NCBI RefSeq assembly: GCF_001586775.1
Contig: NZ_LQXS01000001.1
Span: 806,001 to 870,000, forward strand
Reading direction: 5' to 3'
DNA: 64,000 nt
DNA from: Sphingobacterium populi
GTDB taxonomy: Bacteria; Bacteroidota; Bacteroidia; Sphingobacteriales; Sphingobacteriaceae
Shown here one piece after another: positions 57,279-64,000 of this stretch (position 1 is the first letter of the stretch; every line of letters begins with the position of its first letter). A program made the position numbers and the translations under genes. A model generated the notes under the pieces. It saw only the letters and a list, made by a program, of their open reading frames with translations. It made no database searches and was not told where the DNA came from.

Positions 57279-57962
57279 ATGTCTTTGCACACAGAACATA
57301 CCAGCTCCAACAAATCGGCAGTAATCTTTGATATGGACGGCGTCATCGCCGACACCAATCCTTATCACGCGAAAGCTTTCGAGTCTTTTTTTGACAAATA
57401 CCAAGTAGAATACACCCAGGAAGCATTCGAGAAGCACATGTATGGTAAGCACAATAGCTATATCATGCAGCATTTCTTCGGAAAACCTTTCTCACCGCAA
57501 GAAATTGCAACTTTAGAATCGGAGAAAGAAGGACTTTTCCGAGAGATTTATAAAGAAGCTGCTAAACCCGTATATGGGCTAGTAGAATTTTTGCACGATC
57601 TCAAAAAGCATGGTTTTTTACTTGGTGTAGCGACTTCTGCACCGCGTGCGAATATGGATTTGGTGTTGGATGCATTGGGCATTCGCGATTTATTTCAGTC
57701 TACGCTTTCTAGTGAAGATGTGAAACTTCACAAACCTCATCCAGAAGTATATTTGAAATCGGCAGAGTTGCTCGGTGTATCGCCAGAACGTGCGATGGTT
57801 TTTGAAGATTCATTTTCAGGTGTCACCGCTGGTACAGCCGCCGGTATGAAAGTAACCGGCGTACTCACATCGCACCAAAAAGAAGAATTGCCGCCTTGCG
57901 TCGCATACATTCGAGATTACCGAGATATCAATGCACCTACGGTGATATCATTGTTGAAATAA
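57279..57962 (+). CDS. HAD-superfamily phosphatase (beta-phosphoglucomutase-like)
   Basis: 227 residues from MSLHTEHTSS. HAD motif I FDMDGVIADT (Asp18 nucleophile, Asp20), motif II GVATSAPRANM, motif III LHKPHPEVYLK and motif IV VFEDSFSGVTAG; the cap is of the C1 helical type. Fits the beta-PGM/YcjU-like group acting on small sugar phosphates, substrate unknown. The stop and the next gene's ATG are one base apart, so it is probably cotranscribed with the TauE/SafE permease. Confidence 0.88.
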   Translation: MSLHTEHTSSNKSAVIFDMDGVIADTNPYHAKAFESFFDKYQVEYTQEAFEKHMYGKHNSYIMQHFFGKPFSPQEIATLESEKEGLFREIYKEAAKPVYGLVEFLHDLKKHGFLLGVATSAPRANMDLVLDALGIRDLFQSTLSSEDVKLHKPHPEVYLKSAELLGVSPERAMVFEDSFSGVTAGTAAGMKVTGVLTSHQKEELPPCVAYIRDYRDINAPTVISLLK

Positions 57963-57963
57963 C

Positions 57964-58743
57964 ATGTTTGAGACCGCTTGGCAAGCTACGCAGCAGCTTC
58001 TTCCGACACCACAAGCTTGGCTTTTATATTTATTGTGTGCCGTACTTATTGGTATGTCCAAGACCGGTATACAAAATATTGGCACCGTAGCGGTGCCATT
58101 TTTTGCATTACTATTTGGTGCTAAGTATTCTACAGGTATTGTGCTCATCATGCTGTGTATGGCAGATCTTACAGCGGTGATTTATTATCGGAAATCATTG
58201 ATTTGGTCTGAAGTGCTTAAGCTATTGCCTTCCGCACTTATTGGTCTGCTTGTTGGGTTGGCACTAGGAAACAGCGTTGACGATCAGGTATTTAAACTAG
58301 CGATGGGCATTTGTATTCTTATCGGCGTGGGCATTATGCTTTGGTCGTCCAGGCAGACAGAGGAAAGTACGAAAGAACTGGTTGCAAAGAAGTGGTATTC
58401 GCCCTTGTTTGGATTTATTGTTGGTTTTTCCACGATGATCGGTAATGCGGCAGGTCCTGCGCTATCGGTATACTTACTTACCAAGCGCATGTCGAAGCTA
58501 ACATTTGTTGCTACAGGTGCTTGGTTTATCATGATACTCAATTATATTAAGATCCCACTACAAGCGTTTGTGTGGCAAAATCTTTCGATCGCGGGCTTAA
58601 TGATCAATATCGTAGCTATTCCATTTATCCTTTTAGGTGGACTGATTGGTATCAAATTAGTGCAAGTGTTAAAAGAACAGCATTTTCGTTGGGTCATTAT
58701 GAGTTTGGTCATTTTTTCTTCGCTGATGCTAATTATTATGTAA
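57964..58743 (+). CDS. TauE/SafE family membrane permease
   Basis: 259 residues, eight predicted transmembrane helices. Two repeat halves are visible: an early AVLIGMSKTGIQNIGTVAVPF and a later GFIVGFSTMIGNAAGPALSVYLL, the family signature of the TauE/SafE sulfite/organosulfur exporter group. The transported anion is unknown and the neighbours give no hint. It follows the HAD gene with one base between stop and start. Confidence 0.9.
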   Translation: MFETAWQATQQLLPTPQAWLLYLLCAVLIGMSKTGIQNIGTVAVPFFALLFGAKYSTGIVLIMLCMADLTAVIYYRKSLIWSEVLKLLPSALIGLLVGLALGNSVDDQVFKLAMGICILIGVGIMLWSSRQTEESTKELVAKKWYSPLFGFIVGFSTMIGNAAGPALSVYLLTKRMSKLTFVATGAWFIMILNYIKIPLQAFVWQNLSIAGLMINIVAIPFILLGGLIGIKLVQVLKEQHFRWVIMSLVIFSSLMLIIM

Positions 58744-58818
58744 AACACGATTGCCTATTCCCCGTATTAAAACACCAGTTTACCAACTACACCTAACTCC
58801 TGCTTTCAGAATTTGTGC

Positions 58819-58826
58819 TACCTTTG
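58819..58826 (+). promoter_or_regulatory. minus-7 element (TACCTTTG) of the DEAD-box helicase gene
   Basis: Exact TAnnTTTG match ending 6 bp before ATG 58833, implying a nearly leaderless mRNA and supporting this start. Confidence 0.55.
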
Positions 58827-58832
58827 CCTATT

Positions 58833-60140
58833 ATGGGAGAACAACAGTATTTAGCCAATTTAGGTATTACCGCATTAAACGAAATGCAGCAAACGGTTTC
58901 CAGCTCGTACAACGCTGCTAATGATATGCTTTTGCTGTCTCCTACAGGAAGTGGAAAAACGCTTGCGTTCTCCTTGATTATCCAAAAGAGATTGCAAGAT
59001 GATGCTAATGGAAAAATACAAGCATTAATTATCGCTCCCACGCGCGAGTTAGCATTGCAGATTGAGCAAGTATTGCGCAAAATGCCTAACCATCCTAAAG
59101 TCACATGTCTCTACGGTGGTAATGATCTACGTACCGAGAAAAATAAGTTGAAAGAGGCACCGCAAATACTGGTGGGTACGCCAGGACGAATCATCTATCA
59201 CTTGGAACGTCATACTATTGATCTGACTCAGTTGAACACTTTAGTACTGGATGAGTTTGACAAATCCTTGGAGCTTGGGTTTCATGAGCAAATGGAACAA
59301 ATCGTGAGCGAAACGGGTTCGCCTTTTCAGATGCTGACCTCAGCTACGGAATTAGAAGAAATCCCTCCATTCCTAACGCTCAACAATGTAGAAACCATTA
59401 ATTATCTGCATGAGAAGGGATATGCGCCGGACTTAACATTCCGCACTGTAACGGCAAGTCCGCAGAACAAGCTAAAAGCCTTATTGAAACTGATTTGTAA
59501 GTTAGGTAGCGAACAGAAGACATTGATATTCTGTAATCATCGCGAAGCAGTAGATCATATAAGTGAATTATTGGCGGATCGCGATGTCATCCACGATGTT
59601 TTTCATGGAGGTTTGGAGCAATCGGATCGCGAATTGGCATTACTCAAATTTCGTAACGGAAGCACGCATATTCTGCTAACCACCGATCTGGCCGCTCGTG
59701 GATTGGATATTCCAGAAGTGGATGCGATCATTCATTATCAATTGCCTTACAAGCAAGATGCATTTGTACATCGCAACGGGCGTACCGCACGTATGCAGGC
59801 AAAAGGTACTGTATATCTACTATTGAAGCCCGATGATGATTTTCCATACCTAACCGACGCTATGGAAGAAGAAATTTTGGAAGACGAATATCCACTACCA
59901 TCGAACAGCAAAATGACAACCTTGATGTTTACTGCCGGTAAACGCGACAAAGTAAGCAAAGGCGATATTGTTGGTTATTTACTTAATCTACCAGGCATAG
60001 CAAAAGACGATGTTGGAATGATTGAAATTAAAGAAAAAAATGCCTTCGTAGCGGTGACACGCAGTAGCGTGACAACTATATTGCAAAAAGGAAACAACGG
60101 TAAGATCAAAGGCACTAAAGTGCGTATACTGCGGAGTTAA
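58833..60140 (+). CDS. DEAD-box family RNA helicase (DEFD variant)
   Basis: 435 residues from MGEQQYLANLG. Q-like region LNEMQQTV, Walker A SPTGSGKT, motif Ia APTRELALQ, GGNDLRTEK, TPGR, motif II VLDEFDKSLE, SAT, then the C-terminal motifs IFCNHREA, TTDLAARGLDIPEVD and HRNGRTAR. Motif II reads DEFD where most members read DEAD, a change I associate with this Bacteroidota subgroup. The tail (about 365-435) includes KRDKVSKGDIVGYLLNLPGIAKDDVG, a DbpA-type RNA-binding domain, suggesting a role at 23S rRNA or in ribosome assembly (inference). Confidence 0.92.
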   Translation: MGEQQYLANLGITALNEMQQTVSSSYNAANDMLLLSPTGSGKTLAFSLIIQKRLQDDANGKIQALIIAPTRELALQIEQVLRKMPNHPKVTCLYGGNDLRTEKNKLKEAPQILVGTPGRIIYHLERHTIDLTQLNTLVLDEFDKSLELGFHEQMEQIVSETGSPFQMLTSATELEEIPPFLTLNNVETINYLHEKGYAPDLTFRTVTASPQNKLKALLKLICKLGSEQKTLIFCNHREAVDHISELLADRDVIHDVFHGGLEQSDRELALLKFRNGSTHILLTTDLAARGLDIPEVDAIIHYQLPYKQDAFVHRNGRTARMQAKGTVYLLLKPDDDFPYLTDAMEEEILEDEYPLPSNSKMTTLMFTAGKRDKVSKGDIVGYLLNLPGIAKDDVGMIEIKEKNAFVAVTRSSVTTILQKGNNGKIKGTKVRILRS

Positions 60141-60156
60141 GCAGTATACATTTTCT

Positions 60157-60633
60157 TTATTCGGTCGTATTTAAAAATGGTAGAATCGCATCGGGCACTA
60201 ATGCAGATACATCGCCCCCATGACGTAAAATATCACGTACGATAGTCGACGAAATATGTCCCAATCCGCTTCTACTTAATAAAAAGAAAGATTCTACTTC
60301 TGGAGCAAGGATCAGGTTATTTTGTGCGATAGCGTTTTCAAATTCCAGATCGATCCCGTTACGCAATCCTCTCAACATATATCGTGCACCTACCTCTCGA
60401 CAAAAGTTGACGGTCAAGCCTTCAATACGCTGCACCTGAACTTTTTCTTCATCGAGAAAAACGGCCTTAATCGCTTCCTCTCTAACCTCAAAGGGTAGCA
60501 AACCTTGCTTGGACGTGTTAACGCCAATGGCGATAATGATTTCATCGAACAACAGCAAAGCACGCAGCACCAAATCTTGGTGAGCTCTGGTGAATGGGTC
60601 AAAAGAACCAGGGAATACAGCGATTTTTTTCAT
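60157..60633 (-). CDS. coaD: pantetheine-phosphate adenylyltransferase
   Basis: 158 residues. It adenylates 4'-phosphopantetheine, the penultimate step of coenzyme A synthesis. The nucleotidyl-transfer motif is FPGSFDPFTRAHQDL (His18; TRAH in place of the commoner TNGH), with NGIDLEFENA, and the late ISSTIVRDILRHGGD. It lies 14 bp after rsmD in the usual DUF3822-rsmD-coaD order. Confidence 0.96.
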   Translation of the reverse strand: MKKIAVFPGSFDPFTRAHQDLVLRALLLFDEIIIAIGVNTSKQGLLPFEVREEAIKAVFLDEEKVQVQRIEGLTVNFCREVGARYMLRGLRNGIDLEFENAIAQNNLILAPEVESFFLLSRSGLGHISSTIVRDILRHGGDVSALVPDAILPFLNTTE

Positions 60634-60647
60634 CGTAAGGCTAGAAA

Positions 60648-61190
60648 TTAGAGTTCGGCATGACTGTAGAAACTAAAAGACGAATATCCATACTTGCGGA
60701 TATCGCGCAACAAAGGATGACTCATCATCTGCCTTGTGGAAGGATGCTCAATAACCAAAATTCCGTCTGGCTTCAATAAATTGTTATCCAAAATCATATG
60801 AGCTAGCTGGGGCAATCGGTCGATATCGTATGGTGGATCAGCAAATATAAAATCGTATTCCCCTTGCTCCTGCTGCACAAATTTAAATACATCTGCTTTA
60901 CGCGTACTAATGCCGTTGAGCTTATGTTCTTTGGCCATTTCGGCAATATATTTAAGGCATTTAAAATGAGCATCGACCGACAATATTGATTTTGCTCCGC
61001 GAGATGCCAATTCGAAAGAGATATTTCCTGTCCCCGCAAATAAATCCAAACAGGTAGTGCCATCCCAATCGATCCGATGTTGTAGAATATTGAATAATGC
61101 TTCTTTAGCTATATCTGTCGTCGGACGCACGGGAAGATTAGCCGGCGGATTTATTCGTATTCCGCCTATACGACCACCAATTATTCGCAT
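60648..61190 (-). CDS. rsmD: 16S rRNA (guanine(966)-N2)-methyltransferase
   Basis: 180 residues. SAM-binding LDLFAGTGNISFE (48-60) and catalytic motif IV ADPPYD (Asp118-Tyr121) define an N2-guanine methyltransferase. The start MRIIGGRIGGIRINPP and VRPTTDIAKEALFNIL are diagnostic for RsmD. It overlaps DUF3822 by 10 bp and precedes coaD by 14 bp, so three genes form one leftward operon. Confidence 0.95.
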   Translation of the reverse strand: MRIIGGRIGGIRINPPANLPVRPTTDIAKEALFNILQHRIDWDGTTCLDLFAGTGNISFELASRGAKSILSVDAHFKCLKYIAEMAKEHKLNGISTRKADVFKFVQQEQGEYDFIFADPPYDIDRLPQLAHMILDNNLLKPDGILVIEHPSTRQMMSHPLLRDIRKYGYSSFSFYSHAEL

Positions 61191-61981
61191 ATCTCATATT
61201 GAAACAAGATACCAAACAGTGGCGAGCTCGGGTGTACGATGCTCGTATTCGCGTCAGCATCATTCCTTTCAGCGCGATCGATTTGCTTCGAATAATGCTG
61301 CACAAATGTCATTAAAGGATGATTTCTAGTCAAGTTATACAACTTGATCTCATCCAAAGAATCGATCGCAAAATCGCTCATAATGCGCCGCACATAATAG
61401 CCCAGGTCTTCGGCATTAGTTACATAGAAACTATTGTAGAATAGAAATTCACCTTCTTTTAAAAGAATTACGTGTGTATAATTAGATTGCTCATACACAA
61501 ACAACTGTGTCGATGGCCCAGCTTGTTGCTCAGGAATAAGATCAAAAAGAACCTGAAAGACTGGCAAATAAGACGCGTCTGGGAATAGAGCAAACCACCG
61601 TTGATACAATAAAGAATCTAACTGATAGATCGCATGCGAACCAAAACGCAGCATATCTACTGTATAAATATCCTGATCGTTCTTATTCACGAGATATTCG
61701 CCGTAAATATCTTCATCTTCTTCTTGATAGGCTTCTGCCGGAACAAAAGTCAAACTATGCTGCGGAATTAAAATTGAAACATGACGAAAAGGCAAGGCCA
61801 ACAAACGGGTCACATCAATAGTAGGATTTGCTGCAGCATAACGGATATACGCTTGCACCGTATTATGTTCATCCAATATCATCAAGACTTCTTCCTGATG
61901 ACCAGCTTGAATGACCAATTTATAGTAAGATAAATGCTGAATACGAAAATCCGTCGAAATATAGTTCATGGCTTGTAGCAT
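61181..61981 (-). CDS. DUF3822 family protein
   Basis: 266 residues. The ASKHA-like rhythm is weakly visible: an N-terminal ISTDFRIQHLSYYKLVIQ, then ALPFRHVSILIPQHSLTFVPAEAY, QLFVYEQSNYTHVILLKEGEFLFYNSFYV and SLDEIKLYNL. This family is an uncharacterised Bacteroidota group whose gene is regularly found ahead of rsmD-coaD. Starts at MLQAMNYIS or, 12 bp later, MNYIS. Overlaps rsmD by 10 bp. A TATTTTTG box lies at 62001-62008. Confidence 0.85.
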   Translation of the reverse strand: MLQAMNYISTDFRIQHLSYYKLVIQAGHQEEVLMILDEHNTVQAYIRYAAANPTIDVTRLLALPFRHVSILIPQHSLTFVPAEAYQEEDEDIYGEYLVNKNDQDIYTVDMLRFGSHAIYQLDSLLYQRWFALFPDASYLPVFQVLFDLIPEQQAGPSTQLFVYEQSNYTHVILLKEGEFLFYNSFYVTNAEDLGYYVRRIMSDFAIDSLDEIKLYNLTRNHPLMTFVQHYSKQIDRAERNDADANTSIVHPSSPLFGILFQYEICE

Positions 61982-62000
61982 AACACAACAACAGTATAAA

Positions 62001-62008
62001 CAAAAATA
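62001..62008 (-). promoter_or_regulatory. minus-7 element (TATTTTTG) of the DUF3822-rsmD-coaD operon
   Basis: Exact TAnnTTTG match on the minus strand, 19 bp before ATG 61981. Confidence 0.5.
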
Positions 62009-62040
62009 GCTTTTAAAATTGGATTGATCAACCTTTTAAA

Positions 62041-62048
62041 TAACTTTG
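62041..62048 (+). promoter_or_regulatory. minus-7 element (TAACTTTG) overlapping the first possible start of the RecD-like gene
   Basis: Exact TAnnTTTG match. The TTG start codon candidate at 62046 lies inside it, so the in-frame GTG at 62052 is the more likely initiation codon of a leaderless mRNA. Confidence 0.45.
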
Positions 62049-63481
62049 AATGTGCAAATACGCGAATATCTAGAGCAATGCTTTCAGCAAAAACCTACCG
62101 AGCAGCAGCGCGCGGTATTCGAATTGTTAGAAGATTTTTTGACTAGATTTGATTCCAAAAGTTTGTTTATCTTAAAAGGATACGCAGGTACTGGAAAAAC
62201 TACGATCATCAGTGCACTCGTCAAAGTGCTTCCACGATTACAAAAAAAGACGGTACTGTTGGCGCCTACAGGGCGTGCTGCCAAAGTGATTAGTAATTAC
62301 GCCAAACGTACTGCACTTACCATTCATAAAAAGATCTACAGAAAGAAATCCGCAGCCTCCGTAGCGATGGACTTCACCTTATCAGATAATCCGCATGAAG
62401 ACACATTATTCATTGTAGATGAATCGTCTATGCTTTCTGATGATCCGGCAAGTGTATTTAAAAGTAGCCTACTAAAAGACTTAATCACCTACGTACAAAG
62501 TGGCGAAAGATGTGTATTGCTTTTCGTGGGAGACACGGCACAATTGCCACCAGTTGGCATGCTGCAAAGTCCTGCTTTGAGACCCGATTATATGGCCAGT
62601 CGATATGATCTTTACGTTAGCCATTACGAACTGACGGACGTAGTGCGCCAAGACAAAAACTCGGGAATCTTATTTAACGCTACCAAGATCCGACAAGAAA
62701 TCAAACTCGAAGATGAATCGGCCGAATATCCTTTTCCACAATTCATTACAAGGCCATATACAGATGTATTTCAAATGACAGGTGAGCGACTCATCGACGG
62801 ATTGCATTACAGCTATGACAAATTTGGCTTAGAGAATACGATGGTGATCTGTCGATCTAATAAAGCGGCTAATCTATATAACCAACATATTCGTAATCAG
62901 ATCTTATTTCGAGACGAAGAGCTTACAGGGGGCGATTTGATTATGATTGTAAAGAACAATTATTTTTGGCTACAGCAGCACGACGAATCGCACACTGGTT
63001 TTATTGCCAATGGTGATATGGCGCAAATCCGAAAAGTATCGAACGTGCACGAGATGCACAGTTTTCGTTTTGCTGACGTGATGATCGATTTTCTCGATGG
63101 CAATGAGCACGACACGATCCAGTGTAGAGTACTATTAGATAGCCTGTATGTAGATAGCCCCAATCTTCCACAAGATCAATTGCAAAAGCTTTACGAATCG
63201 ATTTCGGAAGATTATGAAGATATTCCCGATCGCAACAAACGAGCAGAGGCCATTAAGAAGGATCCTTACTTCAATGCTTTACAAATCAAATTTGCGTACG
63301 CTATCACCTGCCACAAAGCACAAGGTGGACAGTGGCCCGCTGTATTTATTGATCAAGGTTATTTGAATGATGACATGCTTACTACCGAGTTTCTGCGCTG
63401 GCTCTATACCGCACTACGCGCGCGACGCGAGAATTGTACCTCGTGAACTTTCATCCTAAATTCTTTCAACCAGCAAGCTAA
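62046..63481 (+). pseudogene. RecD-like AAA helicase/nuclease accessory, interrupted by one missing base
   Basis: The first frame ends RARRENCTS at 63446. Restoring one base at about 63415 (CACT-ACGCG) gives LYTALTRATRELYLVNFHPK and a stop at 63479-63481, total 478 residues. Walker A is GYAGTGKTT (45-53), the DExx site is IVDESSML, then LLFVGDTAQLPPVG and VVRQDKNSGILFNATKIR; the UvrD-type end YAITCHKAQGGQWPAVFI with the restored TRAT motif completes the RecD2-like pattern. The start is TTG 62046 or, better, GTG 62052. Its stop overlaps the ATG of the next gene (TAATG). Confidence 0.87.
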
Positions 63482-64000
63482 TGAACGCATTCGACGCTTA
63501 CCAAGTTCAAAAAACACGCTTTATGCTTTGGCTGGAGAAGCATGCGCTGCAAGCTAGCAGTCCGTTAAAGGAAGATGGCGTGGATATCGACCAACTTTTA
63601 ACCCTGTGCATCACCAAAGATGAAAACCATAATATGCCCTTGCATGCGATCTGGTTTTTAGAAAAATACGTACTAGCACACACAGCAGATCTTCCTAATA
63701 TTTTTAACTTCTTGGTGGCCAACCGTTCGAATATTACGATCGAAGGCGCTCGGCGTATTTTAGGAAATATCTACCTCCAAGCCTTGAGAAGTGCATCATG
63801 CAAGACGACCGAGGAGCAAGACGAGCAACTCATAAGCTGTGGATTCGACTGGCTCACCACGCCCGGTACGTCCATAGCTGTTTTGGCAAACTCTTTTGAG
63901 TTATTGTATACCTTATCACTTCGGCACGACTGGATAATAGAAGCACTCGAAGTAGAAATAAGTTTATTGCTAGAGCGAGACGCGAGTCCGGCGGTACGGT
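63481..64000 (+). CDS. uncharacterised helical protein (3' end outside window)
   Basis: 173 residues visible, starting MNAFDAYQVQKTRFMLWLEK and still open at the window edge. The visible part is helical and rich in Leu/Ala/Glu, with GLN-free repeats such as HAIWFLEKYVLAHT and IEGARRILGNIYLQAL, reminiscent of HEAT-like scaffolds. I do not recognise a named family. The ATG overlaps the stop of the RecD-like gene, so translational coupling is likely. Confidence 0.75.
   Translation, partial: MNAFDAYQVQKTRFMLWLEKHALQASSPLKEDGVDIDQLLTLCITKDENHNMPLHAIWFLEKYVLAHTADLPNIFNFLVANRSNITIEGARRILGNIYLQALRSASCKTTEEQDEQLISCGFDWLTTPGTSIAVLANSFELLYTLSLRHDWIIEALEVEISLLLERDASPAVR

Overview
The window is a stretch of Bacteroidota chromosome, most likely from the family Sphingobacteriaceae (Sphingobacterium or a close relative). 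The evidence is a SusC/SusD pair, family-typical gene orders (ftsX-DUF3098-uppP-truB-ribF; DUF3822-rsmD-coaD), DUF3810, DUF3822 and Pr6Pr proteins, and many Bacteroidota-type TAnnTTTG promoter elements just upstream of start codons. Most of it is ordinary core genome. I saw no rRNA, tRNA, CRISPR array, intact insertion sequence or integrase.

Layout. 1-2.7 kb: end of a DUF2383 gene and a small signalling cluster (GAF-PAS protein with a kinase-like H-box but no ATPase domain, a canonical receiver, and a divergent receiver lacking the phospho-acceptor Asp). 2.8-6.9 kb: leftward operon pyrD - HDAC-like hydrolase - nucleoid-associated protein - DUF3810 metallopeptidase-like protein. 6.9-12.9 kb: ABC-F ATPase, AI-2E-type permease, leuS. 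13-16.8 kb: ftsX operon. 17-18.6 kb: two proteins of unknown function. 18.6-30.1 kb: a polysaccharide utilisation locus with a membrane-anchored sensor-regulator, SusC, SusD, a GH144 enzyme and a GH3 beta-glucosidase; the enzyme pair points to beta-1,2-glucan (inference). 30.1-37.3 kb: galK-galT, dapA, ligA, a glycosyltransferase and a lipid A-type acyltransferase. 37.4-49.8 kb: WbqC protein, outer-membrane protein, a 30-codon acidic microprotein, ACAD-like protein, pnuC, mqo, fabG with a LuxE-like ligase, a two-gene (domain-split) 5'-nucleotidase, recR, LOG protein, an lmo0937-type peptide, ispD, queA. 49.8-54.9 kb: NlpE-like lipoprotein, trxB, DEDDh exonuclease, cation/proton antiporter. 54.9-57.2 kb: small AT-rich accessory patch with possible gene debris, an internally duplicated protein resembling Bacteroidota prophage proteins, and a Pr6Pr protein. 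57.2-64 kb: HAD phosphatase, TauE/SafE permease, DEAD-box helicase, coaD, rsmD, DUF3822, a RecD-like helicase and the start of an uncharacterised gene.

The most important quality point is that five genes (GH144, ligA, the calcineurin-like nucleotidase, the LOG protein and the RecD-like helicase) are each broken by exactly one missing base, and restoring one base gives a normal full-length family member each time. Because ligA is essential and the other genes are otherwise undecayed, I read these as consensus-sequence errors (one in an A7 run, two of the form AGGCT to AGCT, two in CG-alternating tracts), not as five true pseudogenes.

I found no convincing wholly new defence or mobile system. 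The best leads are the ATPase-less phosphorelay cluster (0.4-2.7 kb), the putative beta-1,2-glucan locus, the duplicated phage-like protein in the AT-rich patch, the acidic microprotein with its own terminator, and the leaderless promoter architecture.
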